Positions 33,974 through 45,486 of a stretch of DNA of 64,000 bases are shown here, piece by piece (within the stretch, counting starts at the first letter, position 1; the number at the start of each line of letters is the position of its first letter). The notes under the pieces were generated by a model that did no database searches, was not told where the DNA came from, and worked only from the letters and a program-made list of their open reading frames with translations. The DNA comes from Streptomyces althioticus (GTDB lineage: Bacteria; Actinomycetota; Actinomycetes; Streptomycetales; Streptomycetaceae). Location: positions 62,001-126,000 of the forward strand of contig BMSW01000005.1 in assembly GCA_014649355.1 (NCBI GenBank), written 5' to 3'. The translations under genes were made by a program, and so were the position numbers.

Positions 33974-34090
33974 GTGCGGCGGCCGTGCCTTCCTCGTCGA
34001 GAACGGGTATGAGGTGGTTTCTGTTCAGGTGTCAGGTCGCGCGAGGGGTCTTCGGGGCTTTGCCGCCCGGACCGCCCCTCGACACCAGCG

Positions 34091-34127
34091 CTCCGCCGCA
34101 CGGGACGGAAGGTCCCGTGCGGCGGAG
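34091..34127 (-). terminator. Terminator between mreB and mreC
   Basis: Perfect 16-bp stem (34091-34106 and 34112-34127) with a GGAAG loop, 14 nt past the mreB stop. It should make mreB mostly monocistronic. Confidence 0.85.
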
Positions 34128-34140
34128 TCGTGGCGGTGTG

Positions 34141-35172
34141 TCATCGGCGGGGAGCGGCGTCCAGGACTTGCTGCAGCGCCTCGAACTCCTCGACGCACTT
34201 GCCGGAGCCGAGCGCCACGCTGTCCAGCGGGTCCTCGGCGATGTGGATCGGCATGCCGGTCTCCCGGCGCAGCCGCTCGTCGAGGCCGCGCAGCAGGGCG
34301 CCGCCGCCGGTCAGCACGATGCCGCGGTCCATGATGTCGCCGGACAGCTCGGGCGGGCACTTGTCGAGGGTCGTCTTGACCGCGTCCACGATCGCGTTGA
34401 CCGGTTCCTCGATGGCCTTGCGCACCTCGGCGGCGGAGACCACCACGGTCTTCGGCAGTCCGGAGACGAGGTCCCGGCCGCGGATTTCGGTGTGCTCGTC
34501 GGAGTCGAGGTCGTACGCCGAACCGATCGTGATCTTGATCTGTTCCGCCGTCCGCTCACCCAGCAGGAGCGAGTACTCCTTCTTGATGTGCTGGATGATG
34601 GCGTTGTCCAGCTCGTCGCCCGCGACGCGGATGGACTGGGCGGTGACGATGCCGCCGAGGGAGATGACCGCGACCTCCGTCGTGCCGCCGCCGATGTCCA
34701 CCACCATGTTGCCGGTGGCCTCGTGGACCGGCAGTCCCGAGCCGATGGCGGCCGCCATGGGCTCCTCGATGATGTGCACCTGACGGGCGCCGGCCTGCGA
34801 CGACGCCTCGATGACGGCGCGGCGCTCGACGCCCGTGATGCCGGAGGGCACGCAGACGACGACCCGCGGACGAGCCAGATACCGCCGCTTGTGGATCTTC
34901 AGGATGAAGTAGCGGAGCATCCGCTCGGTGATCTCGAAGTCGGCGATGACGCCGTCCTTCAGCGGGCGCACGGCGACGATGTTGCCCGGCGTGCGTCCGA
35001 TCATCTTCTTCGCTTCGGCACCGACCGCGAGGATGCCACCGGTGTTGGTGTTGATCGCGACGACGGACGGCTCGTTGAGTACGATTCCGCGACCCCTGAC
35101 GTACACCAGCGTGTTGGCGGTCCCGAGGTCGACAGCCATGTCACGGCCGATGAACGACATTGAGTTCCCCAT
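34141..35172 (-). CDS. mreB: Actin-like rod shape protein MreB
   Basis: A 343-aa actin homologue. The ATG at 35172 ([20 protein letters not shown]) matches the usual Streptomyces start; the ATG at 35160 has a better upstream GGGGAA and is an alternative. The phosphate-1 loop is [15 protein letters not shown]. The later block [18 protein letters not shown] and the adenosine loop [14 protein letters not shown] complete the ATP site. It organises wall synthesis under the membrane, in Streptomyces chiefly during spore-wall formation. The long 5' intergenic region suggests several promoters. Confidence 0.97.
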   Translation of the reverse strand: MGNSMSFIGRDMAVDLGTANTLVYVRGRGIVLNEPSVVAINTNTGGILAVGAEAKKMIGRTPGNIVAVRPLKDGVIADFEITERMLRYFILKIHKRRYLARPRVVVCVPSGITGVERRAVIEASSQAGARQVHIIEEPMAAAIGSGLPVHEATGNMVVDIGGGTTEVAVISLGGIVTAQSIRVAGDELDNAIIQHIKKEYSLLLGERTAEQIKITIGSAYDLDSDEHTEIRGRDLVSGLPKTVVVSAAEVRKAIEEPVNAIVDAVKTTLDKCPPELSGDIMDRGIVLTGGGALLRGLDERLRRETGMPIHIAEDPLDSVALGSGKCVEEFEALQQVLDAAPRR

Positions 35173-35555
35173 CAGGATTCGTCTGGCCTTCCCACGAGCT
35201 TTTGAGGGCTTTTCAGGTCGGCGAGGTGGGTGCGGTGACGCGATGGCGTCCATGGTAGACGTGCCTTCGCGCACACTGTGCGAGGGTCTTCGCCATTGTC
35301 ATCAGATGGCGCGTCGCCCTGCCTTTGGAGACGGGCCAACGGGGGCATCCGTTCCCCCGAACGCCGTGCATATGCCAGAAAAGACCCGAGGGCAAAGCTC
35401 TCAGACCATGCGAGGTACGACAAATACCCGGGCCGCGCCCGCGACGTGATCGTTATGCGCGGATTTCGTCGCGGTGGCACGCCCGCGCGCGGCGAATCCC
35501 CGGTGTGTCCGCGCGGCCGCACCGGGTCACCGCCAGGGACCGCCCGGGAGGACAG
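35173..35555. promoter_or_regulatory. mreB upstream region
   Basis: 383 bp between the ndk terminator and mreB, with no gene. It holds a perfect inverted repeat CGCACA-C-TGTGCG at 35270-35282 (~100 bp upstream of mreB) and a CGCCAT...ATGGCG pair just beyond it (35292-35312). A less GC-rich stretch at 35365-35430 could hold promoters. These are operator candidates for developmental control. Confidence 0.45.
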
Positions 35556-35585
35556 GCGCGCCGGTCACGGCCGCGACCGGCGCGC
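35556..35585 (-). terminator. Terminator after ndk
   Basis: Perfect 11-bp arms GCGCGCCGGTC/GACCGGCGCGC with an 8-nt loop, 12 nt past the ndk stop. Confidence 0.8.
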
Positions 35586-35597
35586 GTCGGGGGACGC

Positions 35598-36011
35598 TCA
35601 GGCGCGGCCCGGGAAGAAGATCTTGATCTCGCGCGCGGAGGACTCCTCCGAGTCGGACGCGTGGATCAGGTTCTCGCGGACGATGACGCCGAAGTCACCG
35701 CGGATGGAGCCCGGGGCGGCGGCGATCGGGTCGGTCGGGCCGGCCAGCCGGCGCAGCCCCTCGATGACCCGCTCACCCTCGACGATCATCGCGACGACCG
35801 GACCGGACGCCATGAACTCCACCAGCGGCTCGTAGAAGGGCTTGCCCTTGTGCTCGCCGTAGTGCTGCTCCAGCGTGTCCTGGTCCAGCGTGCGCAGTTC
35901 CAGCGCGGTGATCACCCAGCCGGCCTTGCGCTCGATGCGGCTGATGATCTCGCCGGTCAGGCCACGACGGACGGCGTCGGGCTTGAGGAGGACGAGGGTG
36001 CGCTGGCTCAC
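35598..36011 (-). CDS. ndk: Nucleoside diphosphate kinase
   Basis: A 137-aa enzyme, typical length. The GTG at 36011 (VSQRTLVLLKPDAV) is preceded by AAGGAG with 8-nt spacing, so the in-frame extension is rejected. The phosphate-accepting histidine lies in ENLIHASDS near 117, after the PGSIRGDFGV loop. It balances nucleoside triphosphates by ping-pong transfer of the gamma-phosphate. It ends the folC-DUF4233-ndk run. Confidence 0.97.
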   Translation of the reverse strand: MSQRTLVLLKPDAVRRGLTGEIISRIERKAGWVITALELRTLDQDTLEQHYGEHKGKPFYEPLVEFMASGPVVAMIVEGERVIEGLRRLAGPTDPIAAAPGSIRGDFGVIVRENLIHASDSEESSAREIKIFFPGRA

Positions 36012-36075
36012 TGCGGGCTCCTTGCGGGTCAAATGGTGCGGGGCACCGAGATTACCGGGCGTGTCGGACGGCCCG

Positions 36076-36426
36076 TCACGCAGTGTCGGGCTGCTGCGCC
36101 TGCGCGGCGAAACGGGCCTTCGCCTCGTCCACCTTTCGCCCGAAGTGCACCGAAGCCCACCACAGCAGCGCGAACACCGCGCCCAGGAAGAACATCATCG
36201 GGACGAACACGCCGGAGGCGATGAGCGCGATCTGCAGCGCCCAGCCGAGGGCGACGCCGCCCGGCCGGCCGACCATCCCGCACAGCGCGACGGACAGGAA
36301 CATCGCGACGCCGCAGACCGTCCACACCGTGCCGGTCGACAGGTCGGGCTGCTTCATGGCGACGAGGCCGGCGAACCCGATGACGAAGAACTCGCCGATC
36401 AGCGTCGAAGAACAGAGCGTACGCAC
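36076..36426 (-). CDS. DUF4233 small membrane protein
   Basis: A 116-aa protein with three or four hydrophobic helices (GEFFVIGFAGLVAMK, WTVCGVAMFLSVALCG, LGWALQIALIASGVFVP, MMFFLGAVFALLWWASV) and a short charged C-terminus. The DUF4233 family is nearly always found between folC and ndk in actinobacteria; no function is established. It starts 6 nt after the folC stop, so co-translation is likely. Confidence 0.88.
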   Translation of the reverse strand: MRTLCSSTLIGEFFVIGFAGLVAMKQPDLSTGTVWTVCGVAMFLSVALCGMVGRPGGVALGWALQIALIASGVFVPMMFFLGAVFALLWWASVHFGRKVDEAKARFAAQAQQPDTA

Positions 36427-36432
36427 GGGATG

Positions 36433-37953
36433 TCAGCCCTTCCCCAGGAGCAGCCGGGCCTCGCCGACCGTGATGACGGAACCGGTGACGAGCACACCGC
36501 CCCCGGCGAACTCGCCCTCCTCCTCGGCCAGCGTGATCGCGGCCTCCAGGGCGTCCGGCAGCCGCGGCTCGACCTGCACGCGCTCCTCCCCGAACACCTC
36601 GACCGCGATGGCGGCGAGGGCGTCCGCGTCCATCGCGCGGTGGCTGGAGTTCTGGGTGACGACGACCTCGGCGAAGACCGGCTCGAACGCCTCCAGCAGT
36701 TCGCGCACGTTCTTGTCGCCGCTCGCGCCGACCACGCCGACGAGGTTGCTGAACTGGAAGGCCTCGCCGATCGCGGCGGCCGCGGCGCGCGCGCCCGCCG
36801 GGTTGTGCGCGGCGTCCAGCACGACGGTCGGCGAACGGCGCACGACCTCCATCCGCCCCGGCGAGGCGACGGAGGCGAAGGCGCGGCGCACCGTGTCGAT
36901 GTCGAGCGGCTCGGCACGCTGGGCGCCGACGCCGAAGAACGCCTCGACGGCCGCGAGGGCGACCGCGGCGTTGTGCGCCTGGTGGGCGCCGTGCAGCGGC
37001 AGGAACACCTCGGTGTACTCGCCGCCCAGCCCGCGCAGCGTCATCAGCTGGCCGCCGACGGCGACCTGCCGGTCCAGGACGCCGAACTCCAGGCCCTCGC
37101 GGGCCACGGTGGCGTCCAGTTCGACGGCCTTCTTCAGCAGCACCTGCGCCGCGTCCACCGGCTGCTGCGCCATGACGACCGTCGCCTGCGGCTTGATCAC
37201 GCCGGCCTTCTCACCGGCGATCTCGCCGGGCGAGCCGCCGAGCCGGTCGGTGTGGTCCAGGTCGATCGGCGTCACCACGGCGACCCCGGCGTCGATGACG
37301 TTCGTCGCGTCCCAGGTGCCGCCCATGCCGACCTCGACGACGGCCACGTCCACGGGCGCGTCGGCGAAGGCCGCGTACGCCATGCCGGTCAGCACCTCGA
37401 AGAAGGACAGCCGGTACTCCTGCGCGGCGTCGACCATCTCCACGTACGGCTTGACGTCCTGGTACGTCTCGACGAACCGCTCGGCGGAGACGGGCGCCCC
37501 GTCGAGGCTGATCCGCTCGGTGACCGACTGGACGTGCGGGGAGGTGTAGCGGCCGGTGCGCAGGTCGAAGGCGCCGAGCAGCGCCTCGATCATGCGGGCG
37601 GTGGAGGTCTTGCCGTTGGTGCCGGTGATGTGGATCGAGGGGTACGAGCGCTGCGGCTCGCCCAGGACGTCCATCAGGGCGGCGATGCGGTCCACCGACG
37701 GCTCGAGCTTGGTCTCGCCCCAGCGGGTGGCGAGCTCCGCCTCCACCTCGCGCAGGGCCTTGTCGACCTCGGGGTCGGCGGGGCGCGCCGGGACGTCCGC
37801 CTGCGGCGGGCCGCCCTGGGCGCGCAGCGTACGGCTGCCGGCCTCGATCACCGCGAGGTCGGGGTCGCGGCGGGTCTCCTCCTCCACGAGCTCCTCGAAC
37901 TCGTCGAAGGCGTCGTCGGGGTCGGGACCTGCTGAATCTGGGCGCTCGCTCAC
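36433..37953 (-). CDS. folC: Folylpolyglutamate/dihydrofolate synthase
   Basis: A 506-aa ligase. The start is the GTG at 37953 (VSERPDSAGPD), preceded by GGGGAC. Residues 1-~75 are an acidic actinobacterial extension. The Mur-ligase-like core has the P-loop ITGTNGKTSTARMIEAL near 108-122, EVGMGGTWDATN near 210 and the C-terminal domain motif VLDAAHNPAGARAA. It adds glutamate to (dihydro)folates. Downstream genes follow closely (DUF4233 then ndk). Confidence 0.95.
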   Translation of the reverse strand: MSERPDSAGPDPDDAFDEFEELVEEETRRDPDLAVIEAGSRTLRAQGGPPQADVPARPADPEVDKALREVEAELATRWGETKLEPSVDRIAALMDVLGEPQRSYPSIHITGTNGKTSTARMIEALLGAFDLRTGRYTSPHVQSVTERISLDGAPVSAERFVETYQDVKPYVEMVDAAQEYRLSFFEVLTGMAYAAFADAPVDVAVVEVGMGGTWDATNVIDAGVAVVTPIDLDHTDRLGGSPGEIAGEKAGVIKPQATVVMAQQPVDAAQVLLKKAVELDATVAREGLEFGVLDRQVAVGGQLMTLRGLGGEYTEVFLPLHGAHQAHNAAVALAAVEAFFGVGAQRAEPLDIDTVRRAFASVASPGRMEVVRRSPTVVLDAAHNPAGARAAAAAIGEAFQFSNLVGVVGASGDKNVRELLEAFEPVFAEVVVTQNSSHRAMDADALAAIAVEVFGEERVQVEPRLPDALEAAITLAEEEGEFAGGGVLVTGSVITVGEARLLLGKG

Positions 37954-38007
37954 GGTCCCCAGTCTACGGAGCGGCGCGGGTGGTCCCCCGCACACCCCGG
38001 CGCGGCG

Positions 38008-39060
38008 TCAGCCGAGCCACTTCCGCCACGCCGGCCGCCCCCACAGCAGGCTCACGGCGAAGGACAGCGCGGCCGCCGCCACCGCGGTGACGGCCAGCGC
38101 GGCCGGCGCCCAGGGCCCGTCCGGCAGCCGCCCGGCGACCGGCGCCACCAGCAGCCGTACCCACAGCAGATGGACCAGGTATGTCCCGAACGACGCGTCC
38201 GACAGCCGCGCCACCAGGGGGCGCACCCGCTCCGGCACCCGCACCCCGGCCACCGTGCCGATCACCGCGAAGGTCAGGGCGGCCACGGCCACGCTCCCGT
38301 ACGCGGCGGGATGGCGCACCGTGAGCTGGTACACGGCGAGGGCGGCGAAAGCCACGGCCGCGCCCGCGGCCCACAGCGTCCTCGGACCGAGGCGCGGGGC
38401 GGCGAGCAGGGCGGCGCCCGCCACCGCGTACACCACCGTGGACAGCGGCACCGACCAGCCCCAGCCGGGCAGGGCCCAGCCCGTGATCTCCCGTACGTCC
38501 CCGGCGAGCGCGGGCGCGACCGCGAGGGCGACGAGCAGCGCCAGTGACCTGCGGGGCAGGGTGCGCCGCCGCACCACCAGCACCAGGACGCCGAGCAGCA
38601 GGAGCAGGGGGACGTAGGCGTACAGGTACCAGAGGTGGAAGGCCGCCTCGACGGAGCCGAGGAGCGCCCGCGCCGCCTCCTCGCCCGTGTCCGCGCCGGA
38701 TGCGCCGGTGAGGTACGCGCACAGCAGGTACAGGGCGGTCCACACGGCCATCGGGCGCAGGATCCGGCCGAGCCGGGACAGCAGGCGGCTCTCGTCGTCC
38801 ACGGGCGCGCCGGACAGCGCGGCCCAGCCGGCCATGGCGAAGAACACCGGGACCGCGAACCGCCCGGCCGTGTCGCCGAGGACGCCGGTGGTGCGGTGGC
38901 CCGCGTCGATGAACGCGGCGGAGGCGTGCACCAGGACCACGGCGGCGGTGCACAGCACGCGCAGCAGGTCGACGTCGTGGCGCCGCTCCCGGCCGGGGGT
39001 GTGGTCCGGGGTGTCCCGGGCGGCGGACGGCACGGCGGCGGGGGACGCGGGAGAGGGCAT
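38008..39060 (-). CDS. Acyltransferase-3 family membrane protein
   Basis: A 350-aa protein with about ten membrane helices. Residues ~27-55 (RRHDVDLLRVLCTAAVVLVH) hold the family's conserved Arg and His; FFAMAGWAALS and FGTYLVHLLWVRLLVAP are further family blocks. It has no SGNH domain. Members acylate glycans or small molecules at the membrane; the substrate is unknown. The first ~25 residues are Pro/Ala-rich and the start could be further in. It lies alone between valS and folC. Confidence 0.8.
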   Translation of the reverse strand: MPSPASPAAVPSAARDTPDHTPGRERRHDVDLLRVLCTAAVVLVHASAAFIDAGHRTTGVLGDTAGRFAVPVFFAMAGWAALSGAPVDDESRLLSRLGRILRPMAVWTALYLLCAYLTGASGADTGEEAARALLGSVEAAFHLWYLYAYVPLLLLLGVLVLVVRRRTLPRRSLALLVALAVAPALAGDVREITGWALPGWGWSVPLSTVVYAVAGAALLAAPRLGPRTLWAAGAAVAFAALAVYQLTVRHPAAYGSVAVAALTFAVIGTVAGVRVPERVRPLVARLSDASFGTYLVHLLWVRLLVAPVAGRLPDGPWAPAALAVTAVAAAALSFAVSLLWGRPAWRKWLG

Positions 39061-39148
39061 CGGCGGGAAGCTCCTGGCGGCGGGGTCCTGCGGCGGGCGG
39101 CTCCGCAGATTCCCCCGCCCGGGTTACGAGGTCCCCACCACGACGTGA

Positions 39149-39184
39149 ACGGCCCCCGGCCGGTGCGTACCGGTCGGGGGCCGT
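39149..39184 (-). terminator. Terminator after valS
   Basis: 16-bp stem with one G-T pair (39149-39164 and 39169-39184) and a GCGT loop, 19 nt past the stop. Confidence 0.8.
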
Positions 39185-39203
39185 GCGGGCCGCGGGCCTG
39201 CGG

Positions 39204-41828
39204 TCAGGCCTGCGGCAGCCGCTCGAGCTGGGTGCGGATGCGGACGATGTCCTCCTCCGCCTTGGCGAGCCGCGTGCGGATCTTGTCGACCACGTGGTCC
39301 GGGGCCTTCGCCAGGAACGCCTCGTTGCCGAGCTTCGCCGTCGCCTGCGTCTTCTCCTTCTCGGCGGCGGCGAGGTCCTTGGCGAGCCGCTTGCGCTCGG
39401 CGGCGACGTCGATCACGCCGGACAGGTCCAGCGCGACCTCGACACCGGCGACGGGCAGGGTCGCCGTGGCCGTGAAGGCGTCGCCCTCGGGCTGGAGGCG
39501 CAGCAGCTGGCGGATGGCCGGCTCGTGCGCTGCGAGGGCGGTGCCGTCCAGCGTCAGCCGGGCCGGAACCCGCTGGCCGGGCTGGAGGCCCTGGTCGGCG
39601 CGGAACCGGCGGACCTCGGTGATCACCGACTGGAGCGTCCCGATCTCCCGCTCGGCGGCCTCGTCGCGGAAACCGCTGTCGGCCGGCCAGTCGGCGATGA
39701 CGACGGACTCGCCGCCGGTCAGCGTCGTCCACAGGGTCTCGGTGACGAACGGGACCACCGGGTGCAGCAGCCGCAGCGTGACGTCGAGGACCTCGCCGAG
39801 GACCCGCTTGCTGACCTCGGCCGCCTCGCCGCCCGCCTGGAACGTCGTCTTGGACAGCTCGACGTACCAGTCGAAGACCTCGTCCCAGGCGAAGTGGAAC
39901 AGCGCGTCCGACAGCTTGGCGAACTGGTAGTCGTCGTAGTACGCGTCGACCTCGGCGACGACCGAGTTCAGCCGGGACAGGATCCAGCGGTCGGTGGGCG
40001 ACATCTTCGACGCGTCCGGCAGCGGGCCCTCGACCGTGGCGCCGTTCATCAGCGCGAAGCGCGTGGCGTTCCAGATCTTGTTGGCGAAGTTGCGCGAGCC
40101 CTGGACCCAGTCCTCGCCGATCGGCACGTCGACGCCCGGGTTGGCGCCGCGCGCCAGGGTGAAGCGGAGGGCGTCGGAGCCGTACTTGTCCATCCAGTCC
40201 AGCGGGTTGACCACGTTCCCGAAGGACTTGGACATCTTCTTGCCGTTCTGGTCACGGACCATGCCGTGCAGGGCGATGGTGTGGAACGGCGGGGTGCCGT
40301 CCATCGCGTAGAGGCCGAACATCATCATCCGGGCGACCCAGAAGAAGAGGATGTCGTAGCCGGTGAGCAGGACGGAGTTCGGGTAGAACTTCGCGAGCGA
40401 CTCGGTCTGCTCGGGCCAGCCCAGCGTGGAGAACGGCCAAAGGCCCGAGGAGAACCAGGTGTCGAGGACGTCGGAGTCCTGGCGCCAGCCCTCGCCGTTC
40501 GGCGGCTCCTCGTCCGGTCCGACGCAGACGACCTCGCCGTCCGGCCCGTACCAGACGGGGATGCGGTGGCCCCACCACAACTGCCGCGAGATGCACCAGT
40601 CGTGCAGGTTGTCGACCCAGTCGAAGTAGCGCTTCTCCATCTCCTGCGGGTGGATCTTGACGCGGCCGTCGCGGACCGCGTCACCGGCGGCCTTGGCGAG
40701 CGGGCCGACCTTGACCCACCACTGCATGGACAGCCGCGGCTCGATGGTGGTGCTGCACCGCGAGCAGTGGCCGACGGAGTGGACGTAGGGGCGCTTCTCG
40801 GCGACGATCCGGCCCTCGGCGCGCAGCGCGGCGACGATGGCGGAGCGGGCCTCGAGGCGGTCCAGGCCCTGGAAGGGGCCGTGCGCGGTGATGACGGCGT
40901 GCTCGTCCATCACGGCGATGGACGGCAGGTCGTGGCGCTGGCCGATCTCGAAGTCGTTCGGGTCGTGGGCCGGGGTCACCTTGACGGCGCCGGTGCCGAA
41001 CTCGGGGTCGACGTGCTCGTCGGCGACGACCGGGATGGAGCGGTCCGTCAGCGGCAGCTTGATCAGCTTGCCGACGAGGTGCTTGTAGCGCTCGTCCTCG
41101 GGGTGGACGGCGACGGCCGTGTCACCGAGCATCGTCTCCGCGCGGGTCGTGGCGACGACGATGGTCTCGTCGCCCTCTCCGTACTTCATGGAGACGAGCT
41201 CGCCGTCGTCGTCCTGGTAGTTGACCTCGATGTCGGAGATCGCGGTCAGACAGCGCGGGCACCAGTTGATGATGCGCTCGGCGCGGTAGATCAGCTCGTC
41301 GTCGTAGAGCCGCTTGAAGATGGTCTGGACGGCCTTGGACAGGCCTTCGTCCATGGTGAAGCGCTCACGCGTCCAGGCGACGCCGTCGCCGAGGCGGCGC
41401 ATCTGGCCGCTGATCTGGCCGCCGGACTCGCCCTTCCACTTCCAGACGCGCTCGACGAACGCCTCGCGGCCCAGGTCGTGGCGGGACTTGCCCTCCTTGG
41501 CGAGCTCCCGCTCGACCACGTTCTGCGTGGCGATGCCGGCGTGGTCCATGCCGGGCTGCCACAGCGTCTCGTACCCCTGCATGCGCTTGCGGCGGGTCAG
41601 GGCGTCGATCAGCGTGTGCTCGAAGGCGTGGCCCAGGTGCAGGCTGCCGGTGACGTTCGGCGGGGGGATGACGATGGTGTACGGAGGCTTGTCGCTCTTC
41701 GCGTCCGCCTCGAAGTAACCCCGCTCCACCCAGCGCTCGTACAGCGGCCCCTCTACGTCGGCCGGCGCGTACTGGGTCGGCAGTTCGGTCGTGGGCGCTG
41801 GTGGCTGCTGCTGAGCGTTGTCGGTCAC
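39204..41828 (-). CDS. valS: Valyl-tRNA synthetase
   Basis: An 874-aa class I synthetase. The HIGH-like motif is [18 protein letters not shown] near 55-68 and the KMSKS loop is [19 protein letters not shown] near 531. The editing domain lies between them ([19 protein letters not shown]). The end is a coiled-coil arm ([16 protein letters not shown]). It is intact and of normal length. A T-box was looked for upstream (41829-41960) and not seen. Confidence 0.97.
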   Translation of the reverse strand: MTDNAQQQPPAPTTELPTQYAPADVEGPLYERWVERGYFEADAKSDKPPYTIVIPPPNVTGSLHLGHAFEHTLIDALTRRKRMQGYETLWQPGMDHAGIATQNVVERELAKEGKSRHDLGREAFVERVWKWKGESGGQISGQMRRLGDGVAWTRERFTMDEGLSKAVQTIFKRLYDDELIYRAERIINWCPRCLTAISDIEVNYQDDDGELVSMKYGEGDETIVVATTRAETMLGDTAVAVHPEDERYKHLVGKLIKLPLTDRSIPVVADEHVDPEFGTGAVKVTPAHDPNDFEIGQRHDLPSIAVMDEHAVITAHGPFQGLDRLEARSAIVAALRAEGRIVAEKRPYVHSVGHCSRCSTTIEPRLSMQWWVKVGPLAKAAGDAVRDGRVKIHPQEMEKRYFDWVDNLHDWCISRQLWWGHRIPVWYGPDGEVVCVGPDEEPPNGEGWRQDSDVLDTWFSSGLWPFSTLGWPEQTESLAKFYPNSVLLTGYDILFFWVARMMMFGLYAMDGTPPFHTIALHGMVRDQNGKKMSKSFGNVVNPLDWMDKYGSDALRFTLARGANPGVDVPIGEDWVQGSRNFANKIWNATRFALMNGATVEGPLPDASKMSPTDRWILSRLNSVVAEVDAYYDDYQFAKLSDALFHFAWDEVFDWYVELSKTTFQAGGEAAEVSKRVLGEVLDVTLRLLHPVVPFVTETLWTTLTGGESVVIADWPADSGFRDEAAEREIGTLQSVITEVRRFRADQGLQPGQRVPARLTLDGTALAAHEPAIRQLLRLQPEGDAFTATATLPVAGVEVALDLSGVIDVAAERKRLAKDLAAAEKEKTQATAKLGNEAFLAKAPDHVVDKIRTRLAKAEEDIVRIRTQLERLPQA

Positions 41829-41964
41829 GCGCCCAGTTTAGAGGCGTCACGGGGGTGTCCCGAAACGCGTTTCGTTTGTAACGGTGCGCCCCCCGCCGGA
41901 CTGGAGCCGTCGACTCTGAGCCAGGATGTGTGGACCACGTAAGCGTCTGGAGGGGAACCCAGTC

Positions 41965-42954
41965 ATGAGTTACAACGAGCCGGGCCCGTACGGCGGGCAG
42001 CCCCAGCAGCCCGGCCCGTACGGCCGGCAGCCGGGGCCGTACGGCCAGCAGCCGCCGACCCCGCAGCCCGGCTACGGCTACCCGCAGCAGACGCCCCCGC
42101 CGGCCCAGCCCGGCTACGGCTACCCGCAGCAGCCCGCCCAGCCCGGACACCCGGGCGTCCCGCCCCAGCAGCCGCCCTACGGCCAGCAGCCCCCGTACGG
42201 CATGCCGCCCCAGCCCCCCGCCTCCGGCGGCGGTGGCGGCGGCAAGGTGGCCGCGATCGTCGTGGGCGCCGTCGCGGTCGTCACGGCCATCGGCGTCGGC
42301 GCGTACCTCCTGCTCGGCGGCGACGGCGGCAGCACCGCGGCGGGCCTGACGGACGACGGCCCGCACAAGCTGACCGTGCCGAAGACCGTGCTGGGCGACT
42401 ACCAGCGGTTCGGTGACGGCTCCGAGGAGAGCGGCTCGGAGACCGCGAAGGACATGGAGAGGAGCGGGGTCAAGAACGGCACCGCCATCCTCGGCCAGTG
42501 GTCCACCGCCGACTTCGGGAACTACGACCCGGCCGACCCGAGCACCGCGGGCGACTTCCCCGACCAGTCGGAACTCCTGACGGCCAAGGGCATCACCATG
42601 GTGGGCGGTTACGGCGAGATCTCCGACCCGCAGAAGACGCTGGACACGTTCTTCTCCAACATCCAGGACAAGGTGGAGAAGAGCGCCGGGCAGAACACCG
42701 GGGGCATGGACAACGCGGAGCTCGTCGGCGAGCCCGAGGAGGTCGAGATCGCCGGTACGGTGGCCAAGTGCCAGTCGACGAAGAGCACCAACGCGCTCAC
42801 CAAGAAGGAGTCGACGGACTGGTTCTGCGCCTGGGCCGACCACAGCACGGTCGGCATGGTCTCGCCCGGCGACAACGCCGGCACGGGGGTCGGCAAGGAC
42901 ACGGCGGTCGACCTCACCACCAAGCTCCGCGAGCAGATCCGCGTCACCGCCTGA
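41965..42954 (+). CDS. Pro/Gln/Tyr-rich single-pass membrane protein, copy 1
   Basis: A 329-aa protein. The ATG at 41965 follows GGAGGGG. Residues 1-85 are a cytoplasmic [14 protein letters not shown] repeat region, then a Gly stretch and one membrane helix (VAAIVVGAVAVVTAIGVGAY), then a ~210-residue outer domain without cofactor or catalytic motifs that I recognise. Two Cys residues (KCQST and WFCAWADHS) may form a disulphide. The same layout and the WADxST block recur in the next gene, 37 bp downstream. The pair may bind a wall component or act as receptor partners; function unknown. Confidence 0.8.
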   Translation: MSYNEPGPYGGQPQQPGPYGRQPGPYGQQPPTPQPGYGYPQQTPPPAQPGYGYPQQPAQPGHPGVPPQQPPYGQQPPYGMPPQPPASGGGGGGKVAAIVVGAVAVVTAIGVGAYLLLGGDGGSTAAGLTDDGPHKLTVPKTVLGDYQRFGDGSEESGSETAKDMERSGVKNGTAILGQWSTADFGNYDPADPSTAGDFPDQSELLTAKGITMVGGYGEISDPQKTLDTFFSNIQDKVEKSAGQNTGGMDNAELVGEPEEVEIAGTVAKCQSTKSTNALTKKESTDWFCAWADHSTVGMVSPGDNAGTGVGKDTAVDLTTKLREQIRVTA

Positions 42955-42991
42955 CGGCACCGCAGCAGCGAACACGAGGGGGAACCCAGTC

Positions 42992-43948
42992 ATGAGCTTC
43001 AACCAGCCGGGCCCGTACGGCGGGCAGCCCCAGCAGCCCGGACCGTACGGCCAGCAGCCGGGACCGTACGGCCAGCAGCCGCCGACCCCGCCCCAGCCGC
43101 AGCCCGGCTACGGGTACCCCCAGCAGACGCCCCCGCCCGGCCAGCCCGGCTACGGCTACCCGCAGCAGCCCGGCCAGCCGGGGCACCCGGGTGTCCCGCC
43201 GCAGCAGCCGCCCTACGGCCAGCAGCCCCAGTACGGCATGCCGCCCCAGCCCCCGGCGTCCGGCGGTGGCGGCGGCAAGAAGGCCGGGATCATCGTCGGC
43301 GCGGTCGCGGTCGTCGCGGCCATCGGCGTGGGCGCCTACTTCCTGATCGGCGGCGGCGGGGGCGCCGGCGGTCTGGAGGACGACGGCCCGCACAAGCTGA
43401 CCGCGCCCGCGACCGTCCTCTCGGACACGTACGACCGCCAGGGCCCGGCACAGGAGGAGTCGGCCAGCTCCAGCGACGAGAAGGACCTGGCGAAGGCCGG
43501 GGTCAGCGACGCCACCTCGGTCGGCGCCGTCTACTCCACCACCGACCTCACGAAGCTGGACCCCGAGGACCCGGAGGACCTGGCGAAGCTGCAGACCGCG
43601 GAGAACATCACGTACTTCGGCGTCTACGGCAAGGTCGATGACCCGGAGAAGGCCCTCGACGTGATGTTCACGCAGATGCACAAGAACACCGACGACGAGA
43701 AGGTCAAGCTGGTCGGCGAGCCCAGGTCGGTGTCACCCGACGGGCTGGACGGCGCCCTGATGAAGTGCCAGGAGGCCGAGACCACGCACCCGGTCACCGA
43801 GAAGGAGCAGACGACCTTCATGTGCGTGTGGGCCGACTACAGCACGCTCGCCGTGGTCGAGCCGACCGCCACCGGCAAGACGTACTCGCTCGACGAGTCC
43901 GCGAGCATGGCCGCCGACGTGCGCAAGGACGTGCGGGTCGCCAAGTAG
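42992..43948 (+). CDS. Pro/Gln/Tyr-rich single-pass membrane protein, copy 2
   Basis: A 318-aa paralogue of the preceding gene. Even the ribosome-binding region is copied (GAGGGGGAACCCAGTC before the ATG). The N-terminal repeats and membrane helix are nearly identical, whereas the outer domain has diverged but keeps KCQE and [14 protein letters not shown], i.e. the two-Cys pattern. This supports a tandem duplication followed by specialisation of the outer domain. It ends before a very strong bidirectional terminator. Confidence 0.8.
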   Translation: MSFNQPGPYGGQPQQPGPYGQQPGPYGQQPPTPPQPQPGYGYPQQTPPPGQPGYGYPQQPGQPGHPGVPPQQPPYGQQPQYGMPPQPPASGGGGGKKAGIIVGAVAVVAAIGVGAYFLIGGGGGAGGLEDDGPHKLTAPATVLSDTYDRQGPAQEESASSSDEKDLAKAGVSDATSVGAVYSTTDLTKLDPEDPEDLAKLQTAENITYFGVYGKVDDPEKALDVMFTQMHKNTDDEKVKLVGEPRSVSPDGLDGALMKCQEAETTHPVTEKEQTTFMCVWADYSTLAVVEPTATGKTYSLDESASMAADVRKDVRVAK

Positions 43949-43959
43949 GCGCCTCCGCA

Positions 43960-44008
43960 CACACGGAAGGGGCGTCCGGCGCAGTGCGCCGGACGCCCCT
44001 TCCGTGTG
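43960..44008. terminator. Very strong bidirectional terminator
   Basis: 24-bp perfect arms around a single central base, between the convergent copy-2 gene and clpX. Confidence 0.85.
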
Positions 44009-44017
44009 CCGGGGGGG

Positions 44018-45304
<1,287 letters not shown>

Positions 45305-45407
45305 GGTGTGCTTCCCCTTCGCCTGGGAGACGACCGGACGTCCATGTCCGGCGGCTCCTGGTGCTGCCTTATGTCGACGGTACCTTGCCTGGCCCCCCGT
45401 TCGGGCC

Positions 45408-45459
45408 CCCCTTGGCACGGTTCACTTTGACGTGGACCGTGCCAAACCGTGCCAAGGGG
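45408..45459 (-). terminator. clpP2-clpX intergenic hairpin with alternative arms
   Basis: CCCCTTGGCACGGTT (45408-45422) can pair fully with 45445-45459. A second tandem copy of ACCGTGCCAA at 45436-45445 offers a shorter 10-bp alternative. The structure sits ~30 nt past the clpP2 stop and ~100 nt before clpX, so it may regulate read-through. Confidence 0.65.
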
Positions 45460-45486
45460 CGGCAGACGTTACACCCCAGCCGTGCC

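Noticed and set aside
39183..41942. 919-codon plus-strand open frame opposite valS
   Set aside because: It is the antisense of valS, an intact synthetase with HIGH and KMSKS motifs.
41829..41964. T-box or other riboswitch before valS
   Set aside because: Only ~130 bp are available, shared with a divergent gene, and no T-box motif or specifier-like stem was found.
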